Shown here piece by piece: positions 54,132-64,000 of a DNA stretch of 64,000 nucleotides (the stretch's first letter is position 1; each line of letters begins with the position of its first letter). The notes below the pieces were generated by a model, which saw nothing but the letters and a program-made list of their open reading frames with translations, ran no database searches and was not told where the DNA came from. A program made the translations under genes and the position numbers. Origin of the DNA: Linanthus parryae (taxonomy: Eukaryota; Streptophyta; Magnoliopsida; Ericales; Polemoniaceae); contig JALGPY010000006.1 in assembly GCA_023055425.1 (NCBI GenBank), forward strand, positions 71,766,127 through 71,830,126, read 5' to 3'.

Positions 54132-56907
54132 TTACTTAGAATAGCTCCCTACTAAGTGTGCCAGAGGTCCAACTATGGCAGCATTGATATACGTGGCAGG
54201 CTCTGAACGAGCGTAGTCATTCCGGTCATCTGGGAAGGCGTCGTTTTGATCAGGACCGCCCACGACTGCCCCGACTAAAATGTTAGGGTTAGGATTCGCC
54301 GTTTGCATGAACTGAAAACCGCCGCCACAACCTAAGGATTGAGGGTTGGATGCCTTGGATGGCAGAGAAGATCCTCTGTGGTGAATTCTCTTGGGATAGT
54401 TCACTCCAAATCCAACCATGTAAGACATCTTCAAAGGGTTCGCCCCTAATATGTAATCCACCTGCAAAATTGCAAATGTACTATTTCAAATTATTCCATG
54501 TACAAGTATTGTAGGATTCAACATCATAGTATTAGAAGTGACAGGTTTAGTACGAGGAGCGGGCCAAAACAGGGGACTTAAGTCTTCAAAATGAGGCCAG
54601 AAACCTCAAACTCGGCTTGGAGCAAAGTTGAGAGTTCTAGAATTCCCTCATTTTGGGTATATTTGCCCCAATCTTCCTTTTTTTTAGGACTTTAGTACAG
54701 ACTAACGAAGCTTGCCTGTTTCTTTGCGAGTTTTCTGAGGGTGTTTTGGTTAACAGCTAAGTTTCCGCAGTTGAATGTGTGTTTTGTGGAAGCCATGTAT
54801 TTGCTGTAGGCTGACAGTAAGAAGGAGATGGATGTGACATATTGAAGATTGACTGAACCTAGTTTGTACATCAAACCACCTGCAATTAGATGAACAAAAT
54901 GCTTTAGTAACAGCTAAATTTGATTGCAATTACTGACTTGAACCGCGTTTAAGCGATTACCCGGTGTGTATCTGGTACTTGAAGAAGGAGAGTTTGGTAG
55001 AATCCGACACATGAATTCCTCAGCTTGTTGCCTGTATGGCTCGAAATCCCTGTTATTTTCCACCAAGGATTTCTGCATATTAGGCGTAAAATGTTTAGAG
55101 TGGTCAGATAAGAAACCGGTTGACAAGAACAAGAATTAAACAACTTAGCAGTTCAAGGTCAGAGGTTTAAAAAAATCATAAAAGAGGCTTTCACCCCCTC
55201 AAGTTTGATGCAAAGACACTTTAACCCTTCCCAGTTTGAGAAATGATACTTTCACCCCTTATATCTGTCAAATTTCAGGATATTTACACTACGTAATTGC
55301 GATGTCGTTAGTTTGGGGGAAGTTGTCCGTCACTATAGTAGTTTTGGGACAAATTTACTCTCATGATAAGTGTCCTGAAGTTTAGAACACAAAGTGGGTG
55401 AAACTCTCATTTCCCAATTAGGAAGGGGTGGGAGTGTCGTTGCATCAAACCTGAGGGATTGAAAGTGTATTTTACCCAAGAAAATGACATTTGCTTCATT
55501 GGAAATTCTCTTAAAAGGATAATTACCCTAGCAAGGAGTACACGGGCACCGGCAAATTTGTTATCCCAGCTAAAAAGATCAGTTCCGTCATTAGCTCCCA
55601 AAGTCTTGATAAAATTCAGATATGAAGCATCATTGGTAGCCCTGTAAACCCATGCAGCTCCCCAGAACAAGTCATCCTGCCAAGAATAAAAGATGTAATA
55701 AATTGAGAGAGTTTCACGCGAGGCAATTTGGTCAAAATTACAAAGATTTGCCAAACTACTTACCTTATATCCCGAATATGAGCAATAAAATGGACAAACT
55801 GCTGAGCCAAGTTTGTCACTGTAGGCACCTCTATACTGCATAGCAAATTTCATCACCTTTTTGGCTGTCCCCAGCAGCAGTTTCGAGTATTTTGCATCCA
55901 CTTTCCTGAAAACCATGGAGGCTGCCGCCAATGCGGCAGCGGTCTCCGCCGCTACATCAGACCCTGGGTTACTTGCCGATACAGAGTATACAGTACGTGG
56001 CGTGTCCATGTCTTCTGGTCGTTCCCAGCACTTGTGATCAGCATTTGGGTCGCCTACGCCCACGTAGAGCTTACCTGGTGTGGCCGTGGCACACTTTAGT
56101 AGGTAGTCCGTGGCCCAACGGATAGCAGTTTGGGTGTTCGCTAACTCAGGGCCCAACTTTTTGGCGTAATCTAACGCGCTCCACGATAGCATGGTGGTGG
56201 TGAAAGCCATAGGAAAATTGAACTTTACGTTGTCTCCGGCGTCGTAGTAGCCTCCGGTTAAATCCACCTAATTATATATTATCCCAAGTAAAGTAAAATA
56301 TATATGAGGCTCGGATGTCAATGAGTAAGTAGATACACTACACTAACATCAGACACTTAAAATATATGATAAACATGTAAGCCAGCCATAACCATTAGAA
56401 TTACACATAGTTCATATTCTTCTCTTTCTTCCTGTGATTTGATTAGTCATATGATACAACTTTTTGGTAATTTGAATTGCATGATTTTGCTATCCAAATT
56501 ACCTTGTCAAAGTGATATGGCTACGGATGAAAAAGTCAAAACTGAAATAAAGAGAAGAAACATACCAAAATATCAGTTAAGCGAAGACACAGTGTCTTCG
56601 TTGTCAAAGCATATGTTCTTGATGAAAAAATCAAAATAAGAGAGCGAAGGTACAATGCATAATTTATACATACATGGGCTAATGAACCGTCGGAGAGGCC
56701 GGAATCGGACCGCCAAGCAATCTGTTGGCCGCCGCCGGCGGGGAGCCTCCCTGACCTCTGACCCTGGAAGAAGAGGATGGACTTTGCCAGGGCTTCCTTG
56801 TAATTGGGTTTCCCTAGGACACAAACACTGCCCAAAGACAGGGACCCTAAAAACAAGAGGAAGAGGAATGAGGCAGTGCTTAGGGAAGCTCCCATAATCA
56901 ATGCCAT
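54132..56907 (-). CDS. GH9 endo-1,4-beta-glucanase, copy C (six exons, intact)
   Basis: Secreted cell-wall endoglucanase of family GH9. Exons on the minus strand: 56907-56674, 56267-55764, 55676-55527, 55072-54961, 54879-54716, 54461-54132. They join in phase to 497 residues. Start: ATG 56907 (MALIMGASL) aligns with the start of gene A; the frame is open upstream, but that part would not be a signal peptide. Visible motifs: signal peptide to about residue 30, YYDAGDN (D87, D90), [27 protein letters not shown] (415-418), and RNDYARSEP with D470 and proton donor E475. No membrane anchor or C-terminal binding module. Intron 5 uses a GC donor; intron 3 holds a MITE. TATATATA at 56968-56975. This is the best-preserved gene copy. 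Confidence 0.94.
55185..55482. mobile_element. MITE in intron 3 of GH9 gene C
   Basis: About 300 bp with inverted ends ('tttcaccccctcaagtttgatgcaaagac' against the complement of 'gtcgttgcatcaaacctgagggattgaaagtg'). Intron 3 of gene A lacks it, giving the empty site. Related in sequence to the 37951-38448 element. Confidence 0.72.
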
Positions 56908-56967
56908 AATGGATTTTGCCTCTATGTGATCACTAAATTGGATACATTTCAACATTTTCATTCACCC

Positions 56968-56975
56968 TATATATA
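56968..56975 (-). promoter_or_regulatory. TATA box of GH9 gene C
   Basis: TATATATA 61 bp upstream of the ATG at 56907, the same spacing as in gene A. Confidence 0.65.
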
Positions 56976-56999
56976 GTCTCAGAAATCAACTCAAATAAA

Positions 57000-59845
57000 T
57001 TCATACCCCAAACGCTAATTTAGGCTTTTCAAACAAAGAGTAATTTTTTAGAGTCCAAATTGGGAGATCACTGGGTGTTAGTGGATCTCTTGGACCATGT
57101 TTAGGGATGTCCAACAATTTAGGGTTGCAATGCTTGTAAAATTGTAGTCCACTCATTATGGCAAAATTATGATAATCGTGAATTATATTGTCCGCATGTC
57201 TGGAATTGCAGATTATTAGAGCATGTCCAGCAGTAGGAGGTGAAGAAAATGTAAAATGTGAAGAAAATGTAAACGTTACATGTTTTAAATTTTGCATGTC
57301 ATGCATTTGTAATTTATTTTATAAACTTCATAAATATGAGAAGTCAAAATAGGCAAATGTGGAATGCATGAGAAGAGGGCAATAGATACATTATTTTCCC
57401 TCTACTGTTTACTTGGCTAAATATAGAAATGATAATGCATGTTTATTTGCATAATCAATTTGACCTCAATATTTCTCTGTCTTGGAGATGCTCTTAGAAC
57501 ATGTATGTTGCGTCGCTTTATATCCAAATATTTCTATGATATTTGGCAAGTCATTCAAAAGTTGCACATTTCTTTTTTCTCCTCTGAGCAACTTGAAATC
57601 AAAAGGAAGTGAACCAAATAAATCAATGCTTCATACAGATTTAGGTATTGACCCACTAAAAATTGGTTGCAAATAGTGCACCTGATGAAGCCTTGAACTA
57701 ATTTAACATCTGTAGAACCCATTGGTTTTGGAAAACACCCGCGGTACTATTTTTAGGATATCATTGTTATATTCATACAATTACAGAAAAACGGTGTAAC
57801 TTCATAAAACGCCTTTCCGTGTACATGTTTCAAGTTGCAACTAACCGATTCTTTCCATGATTTTGTTTGAATCCTGAAGTTAATTACTCACATCTTGCTC
57901 ATATCTTCCATATCTTCATTTGCTAAAAACAAGTGTGTGTTTCTGATGTCAAAGTTACACCTAATTAGTTAATGCATACAATATGGTAACTTGCTAGATT
58001 AGATTCATTTATCGATCAAGGGATAGGAACACACAATGAAAAAGTACTTAAAATTAACATAACACACGCTAGAAATGTATACTTTGTAAGGAACAAATCG
58101 CGAGCTTTGAAAAGGCTACCACTCCTTGGTTTCCAAACTAAGTTAGCGCCGCATCTAAGGGTGTAATATTAATAATTCATTGTTTGATCTTAATTAGGTT
58201 AAATATGGCAGCTTAGAGTTAGATTATTAATTGAATGCATGGTTTAGTTGCTTCCCATTGGATTCTAATATAGTCTTCTTCTGGGGATCTCCTCTTATCT
58301 AACTTTCTGCCATTACTTTAGGGTCAAGATCAGGGTCATTTTAAGCTTTAAAAGAAAGATTAGGGTCATTATTGTATTAGTTCTTGTATATTTCGATAAC
58401 ATTTTTTTTAGAAACTATATTTCAATAACATGAAATCATAGAAATAAGTTTTTTTTTTTTTTTTTTTCATATGTTGTATACTTCTTAATTCCATTGGTAG
58501 AGTAGTAATTCAAGAATGAGCAAATATCACAACTTTTTATCAAGTAATTTCGCATGTAGAAGATTAAAACTTTAGGTCCACAATTTGTGATTTCACATAA
58601 GTTGCATTTCTTGTTTTGGTATGTGAATGTGGTACTCATAATCCCCATGCAGTACATCTATTTGATTAATCTTTAATGGATTACGGAAAGAAATGGCGCG
58701 ACTAGTTGAAATGGTCAACCATAGCTGAAATTCAATGTCAATGAGCGTTATGACTGCATCTAGGGCCGGAGACATAATTTTTGTGTCATGGGGGTGCAGT
58801 TACCACTAAAACTATATCATGAGGAAGAATATACCCATGGGTTATGTATTATCCAAAAGTGGTGAATATCTGAATCAAATGATGCATATGAATGCATCCT
58901 AGACTGGAGTCCTTTATAAACAGTGTTGTGGAAATTTCAAAGCAACTTCTTAGAAATCTTGAGAAATATTAGTAGAGTTTTTGCAGTGAGGGCATGGGAC
59001 TCCAGTGGTGTCAATGTGAGTCCGCGCCATTGAGCATATCTTTAATTATACTGCATTTGACTGAAATTCGACATAATAACAAGTTTCACATATTATCCTA
59101 AGTAAAACGACAATGAGTAGCAGGCTGACGAGTAGTGAAGAAGAATGAGAGTGATAGGTAATCATCTCTAGATACTTTATCACTCTCACATAAAGTGAGG
59201 TGCGGGTTTTTTGCATAAGCACAATGGTCTAGTTATTGTGTCTCTGCATAGTAACACCTTAGCTGGTCCGAGACCGTGGAAAAGTTACTCACATACAAGA
59301 GGGCTCTTGCAGTCAATGGAATGGCAATGAGTATAGGCTTTACAAGATCAGTTGATTAGATTGAAAGCTTCCAAAGTTGATCATCATTGGATATCATCCT
59401 CTCACAATATTCTCAGAATAATTCTCTATGACAGCTCTTAGCTGCAGTTTGAAGAAATGGGAAATATTCTCTAAAGAGTTGCAACAATATATTCAAACAT
59501 CGAATTAATGTTTTGAGTCTTTTTATGCATTGCATTGTGCTTTGCATTGTAGCTACTATTCTAAGTTCTAAGCATAAACTAATGATAGTCTAATCAATTG
59601 ACCTTTTAAAATTTGCAGTTTTAATCTCTTGGTTTCCTTGCGACCTTTTATGCGATAATTGGCTTTTTCATACACGATGGAGGTGGCAGTCGTCTATCAA
59701 ATAAGTGAATGAGTTAAGACTCTCCCTGATTAAGTGAATGAGTAGCATTTTCCTTAAGAGGGCTGACTTTAACTCCAAATTGTTGAATCTCTTACGGGTT
59801 TTACGTGATTAATAAAACTATCGGAATGATTGTGTACGTAGAGAG
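57000..59845. other. AT-rich intergenic region
   Basis: The first 800 bp keep patches of similarity to the GH9 upstream spacers ('tattgacccactaaaaattggtt' near 57645 and 36840). Beyond that I see no gene or bounded element. A poly-T run lies at 58448-58468. Confidence 0.55.
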
Positions 59846-60180
59846 TGTAGGGAGATTAAGCACTGCGAGAGATGAGCACCATAGTATGAATTGTGACACC
59901 CACCTACCCAAAAGGCCGACCTTGAGTTAGGATCCAAAACATACTATTTTAACCATGAACCACTTATCCAAAATGTCAACCTTATGAGTTATGACCCAAA
60001 TCATACTATATTAACTTTAGAGATTATGTCTACCATGGCACCATCCCGATGTGAGACAAACTGCTCACACATGATACCCAACAGAGAGTGAAGCCAAGCA
60101 CCAAATGAGCCTAACTCCCACTTATCCCTAATTAGTCCTTCATATAGTTGGTGTTTAACACCTTCTCTGTCGTGGTGTCC
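59846..60180. repeat. Repeat fragment related to the right end of the Tork-like element
   Basis: 'gcgagagatgagcaccatagtatgaattg' near 59866 matches 32873-32900. About 330 bp of similar style follow, ending near a 'gtcgtggtgtcc' that could be the far LTR end. Probably an LTR remnant; boundaries uncertain. Confidence 0.45.
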
Positions 60181-60257
60181 AAGGGCGGGCTGGCCGGGCT
60201 GGACTTTGGGGAGGGACTGGACCAGTCCCGCACATACACCCGTGGGTTTAAAGGTTA

Positions 60258-60277
60258 GGGGGGGGGGGGGGGGGGGG
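60258..60277 (+). repeat. Poly-G tract of 20, next to a (TA)n run
   Basis: Twenty consecutive G, followed within 10 bp by about 20 TA units (60286-60327). Such tracts are prone to slippage and to assembly error. Confidence 0.95.
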
Positions 60278-60283
60278 TGTTCT

Positions 60284-60327
<44 letters not shown>

Positions 60328-60329
60328 AT

Positions 60330-61100
60330 ATTTATCTATTATATATGTATATCTAAAGTTAATTTATATTATAAATATATGTAAGTAAATAAAAAATAAA
60401 TAGTTATAAAAAATGTGATTTTTTTTTGAGAAATAAAAAATGTGAAATTGAATATAGAATTAACCGTTGTTGTCATCGTCTTGAAGCTGACACTAAAAAA
60501 AAACTACTACTACATGTTTCCCGTCATCGGGACTGAAATTGCATGTTGATTCCTCAAGTGCTTATATATATCTCGGTGCCGGGACCGTACACAAATTACT
60601 CGTTTTATTAATTCTCCCTTCTTCCTTTCATTTGTCATCCTAAAATATTGTCAAACTGGGCTTGAACATATTTTTTGCAGACAATAATACTCGAGAGCCG
60701 AACTTGAGAGTAACAATAACTTGACCAGAGTAGTAATGGGTGTAGTAGTTGTTGGAATGTAATTGAATGAGGATGTAGTGCTACTTATAGAAAATCAGAG
60801 GGTTTTTATCTTCCCAAACTTTTTCCCTAAAACTAACCGTTTTATGTGGGTAGGGTAAAAAGTTGTTTAAAAATAAATTCAGGTTGTCCAAATTGCCTTC
60901 ACTAGCCATTATTAAAAAAAAGTCGGGGGTAAAGTGGACCAAAAGGGATAAAGTAGTTTTTTTATGTTTGTTATTGGGGTTGACAGCCTAGCAACGGGGC
61001 GGATTTAGGGGCGGGCTAGGAAGGGAGGGGTTGGAGTTAGGTTTGGGGGTAGGATGGGGACGGCCTGGGTTTGGGGTAATTCGAGTCACACTACCACTTA
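60330..61100. other. Non-coding, AT-rich, then G-rich
   Basis: No gene seen. The part 60995-61075 is G-rich ('ggggcggatttaggggcgggctagg') and resembles text near 60185-60225. Confidence 0.5.
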
Positions 61101-61101
61101 T

Positions 61102-61560
61102 AAGTTTGTTGCAATTATACTTGACATTTCCAAGACATTTGATAGGGTTAGGTGGGATTTCCATTCTCAACACCTGCATCAAATGCATTTTCTCCCTAAA
61201 TTTCATAATTTTATTATGTAATTTGTTACAATTATCTCCTACTCCATTCTTATTTATGTCTCATACACACCTCCATTCTTATTAAGACATGGTGATACCC
61301 TATCGCCATTTCTCTTCTATTTATGTACTGAAGTGCTCTCTTATAACTTGCGTTATCAGCAACAACTGAGAAATCTTTCAGAAAGCTTAACTTCTTCTAG
61401 AGCCCCCCCCCCCCCCCCCCCCCCCAATATCTCACCCTCAATTTGCGATTGAAAGGATGCTCTAGTTCACTATCACAAATGACACTGCTTTGCTTACATG
61501 CCCTCTTGACAACCTATTGTGCTCAATCAGGACAACAAATTACTTTAAAAAAAATCTTCC
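61102..61560 (+). pseudogene. LINE reverse-transcriptase fragment with a poly-C insertion
   Basis: From about 61108 the frame reads VAIILDISKTFDRVRWDF, the conserved start of the LINE RT palm, then HGDTLSPFLFYLCTEVLS, the QGDPLSP block. After SSRAP a run of 23 C (61403-61425) interrupts it. ISHPQFAIERML then follows where FADD should be, so the catalytic pair is lost. No ends or poly-A are visible, and an Angela-like LTR cuts in at 61572. Confidence 0.78.
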
Positions 61561-61571
61561 TTTGTGCTTAG

Positions 61572-62063
61572 TGTTGGACTAGATGCCCTAGAGACAATTT
61601 ATATTTGGTATGAACATTGTTTTTGGCTAGAATATTCATTTACTATTTATGGAGATATTTAATATAATGAAGTATAACTTGTTGTTTATCTTAAATATCC
61701 ATTGTCAGTATATTGATTAACATGACAATCACTATAGACTAGCATGTGGGTAGATTGATATGGAGATATCAAGTCTAACACATGGGTATGCATTAAGAGT
61801 AATGGCATATTCCTAATGTTAACTTATGTGGGTAGATTGACCCACCACGAGAAGGGTACATTAATTATGTTAACGTCACAAGTGCTTCTCGTAAGTGACA
61901 ATGGTATTGTAATCCTTAGACTTGAAGTCACTAGATACTCTAGTTGTGGAATATTATGTTTTGATCTTGTCAAACACTACACCGTGATTAGGCAGCAATA
62001 AAGACGGTTATCAGACATAATAGGAAGCAAGCTGAGAGGTGGTAGTGATGTAGAGATGATTTG
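61572..62063 (+). repeat. Angela-like Copia LTR, 5' third, truncated by the next element
   Basis: Starts TGTTGGACTAGATGCCCTAG and is collinear with 20697-21037, 26082-26166 and about 29386-29440. It thereby bridges both insertion sites of that LTR. It is cut at 62063, where TGTAACACCCC begins. Confidence 0.8.
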
Positions 62064-63910
62064 TGTAACACCCCATGATTCCCAGACTTTCCGTTCCGGA
62101 CCGGAGAGCCCGGGTGGGTGCTATTAAATATGAAATGGCGGAAATCAAGAACAAACACTGCCATAATTATAAATTACATAGCCCAACTGTCTTAAACATT
62201 GTCTTAAAATATTATTACACAAAAGATTCAAACCGTCTAGTAGTTCGAGTTACTAAGCATACTGATAATACTAGGTGAGTCGGCGTCCCCCGATCTAAGC
62301 CAAGCCTTCGTCGTCTAGACCTGCGGTGGGAATAAAACAGGAACCGCAGTTTTTCTAAAGTCAGCAATGAAATACTGAGTAAGTAAACACCCAAGCTTGT
62401 AAACAGATTGCGAGGCATATCTTTTCAAAAACAAGTATAAATGAGAATGATCAATACCGAGTAAATGCTTGAAGAATAGAGTGCGAATACTGGAACACAT
62501 ATGAAATTCTCTTTCTTGTTACTTTGCATCTCAGTCCTTTTCTTGTATCAAAACGGGGAATATCATTCCCAATCTATCTCTTCTTTCCTTTCATAATAAT
62601 CTCTTTCTCAAAGAACTTCATATTATTAACTTGTTGATACGGTGAAGATCTACTTTCACTAAGCTACCAAGACCTTAAGTGCCGGCACCCCCCTAAGACT
62701 CCTCGCGGCCAGAGAGGTGAGTACATGGAGCGACCCGTCAGGTTGCGACCGGGTTAAATAATACGGGTCGAGTGAACGAAGTCAACACGACCAATCTAGC
62801 AATAATATAACGATCCCCGCACAACTCTTTCCACTTTACATCATTAATGGATTATTTATTTCGTGTGACATTCTCAAAACATTCATCTCAAAACATAATC
62901 AATCTCAAGTTAAGCTTGCAAGTCATAAAACATATTTTGAGACAATTTATAAAATCACATTTCGACACGAAAGAACCTAGTCACGCTAGACTTGGCATAT
63001 TTACTTACCTCAATAATACGGCAAATAGCACGTAAGCTTCTACAGGTAGACGTAGCCCTCGTCTACAAATTCGTCACCTACAAATTTATAATTTCTAATT
63101 AATCGGGAGTCTAACTATCACGTAATATGCAAGTGATGACGTGAGAAAGTCCAATACTACGTCTAAATCTTTCTTCGTGACTATAATTACCAAGAGTGTG
63201 CTAGTTTACAATAATCCTATCTTTCATTCATAATTATATATTAGTAGTACTTGATTTTACAAATAATACACTTGTATTTTAAATAGTGCGAAAATAATAT
63301 AATTACTTTTTAGAATTTCCCTGAGTATAAATCTCACAATAGGAAAACATTAGCTTAGACTTTATTATAAAGGACCACATTTTATTCTCAATATTTTAAC
63401 AATCATATTTAAATTTTCTATAATAAATTATTTATAGCAAATAAATTATTTAATTAATGAAATTAACTATTGGGGACATATTCTTAATAGTAAAATAAAA
63501 AGACTATATACTAACTTGTTGAGGAGATGACATCATAAAATATTTATTAAGAAACAAGTGTGATATAATATATACTTATAAGTATGAGAAATAATTATTT
63601 TAACTTTTAGATAAAGATATTAGTTAAATTAACCATTCATAAATATTTCTCAAATTTTTTCATAACCTATTTTACCCTTAGACGATATTTAGATAGTCAA
63701 TTTATTTAAAATATCAACTTACAATATTTTGAGATTAACTAATTAAGTAAAATCGATATTAATTATTGAATATATAGGCTTAGGGTATTAAACGACTCTA
63801 CTTTACTTTATAGCAACTATTTATTGTAAAATTACATTATCCAAGTCATTTATATTTATAATAAATAGAAGTTTAGAAATTAACTTTAAATTTCATATCT
63901 TTAATATTTT

Positions 63911-63984
<74 letters not shown>

Positions 63985-64000
63985 TACAAAATTATGTAAC
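62064..64000. mobile_element. Start of a further LTR-type element, runs off the window
   Basis: It begins TGTAACACCCC inside an Angela-like LTR. Pieces such as 'agaccttaagtgccggcaccccc' near 62671 match the inverse complement of 28770-28800, so it seems related to the 3.2-kb element at 26167-29380 but in the opposite orientation. No coding region is visible. AT-rich to the window end. Confidence 0.5.
63916..63984. repeat. (TA)n(CA)n microsatellite
   Basis: About 28 TA units followed by about six CA units near the window end. Confidence 0.95.

Overview
This is nuclear DNA of a flowering plant, most likely a eudicot; I cannot name the species. The evidence is intron-containing plant genes (GH9 endoglucanases, a BAHD acyltransferase, CYP71-type P450 relics) set among plant LTR retrotransposons, LINEs and MITE-like elements. 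Nothing bacterial, organellar or viral is present. About three quarters of the window is mobile DNA or its remains.

Layout. (1) 1-11602: an Athila-type Ty3/Gypsy element on the + strand that enters from the left, with a partial 5' LTR, tRNA-Asp primer site, broken gag-pol, a third ORF and a full 1.68-kb 3' LTR. (2) 11603-17143: unassigned repeat-like DNA, a 5'-truncated L1-type LINE with poly-A tail, and a BAHD pseudogene fragment. (3) 17144-33122: one CYP71-like P450 pseudogene split by a nest of insertions. A Tork-like Copia (minus strand) sits in exon 2, an Angela-like solo LTR sits in that Copia, and an almost complete Ale-like Copia and a 3.2-kb solo LTR-like element sit in the solo LTR. 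Each step has a readable target-site duplication. (4) 34014-57000: the gene region. Two intact six-exon GH9 genes on the minus strand (A, 34014-36242; C, 54132-56907) flank an intact single-exon BAHD gene (43051-44388, +), a GH9 pseudogene (B) split by a Copia with ~110-bp LTRs, two further P450 exon-2 relics and two GH9 exon-6 relics. (5) 57000-64000: mostly anonymous AT-rich DNA, a LINE reverse-transcriptase fragment, a truncated Angela-like LTR, and a further element running off the right edge.

The gene region reads as a local tandem array whose ancestral unit was a P450 and a GH9 gene facing tail to tail, with a BAHD gene nearby. All P450 copies are dead, two GH9 copies look functional, and one BAHD copy looks functional. 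GH9 acts in cell-wall glucan remodelling; BAHD and CYP71 act in specialised metabolism. I see no sign that the genes form one pathway; the linkage probably reflects duplication history.

The most unusual observation is inside the Athila element. A palindromic 14-mer of the form TGCGTT-NN-AACGCA occurs 10 times in the LTR upstream of its TATA box and 18 times, degenerate copies included, in an internal cluster. The internal cluster lies upstream of a second TATA-like box ahead of the third ORF, and the distance from last motif to TATA is almost the same in both places (about 85 bp). This suggests the element carries a second, LTR-like promoter for its third ORF.
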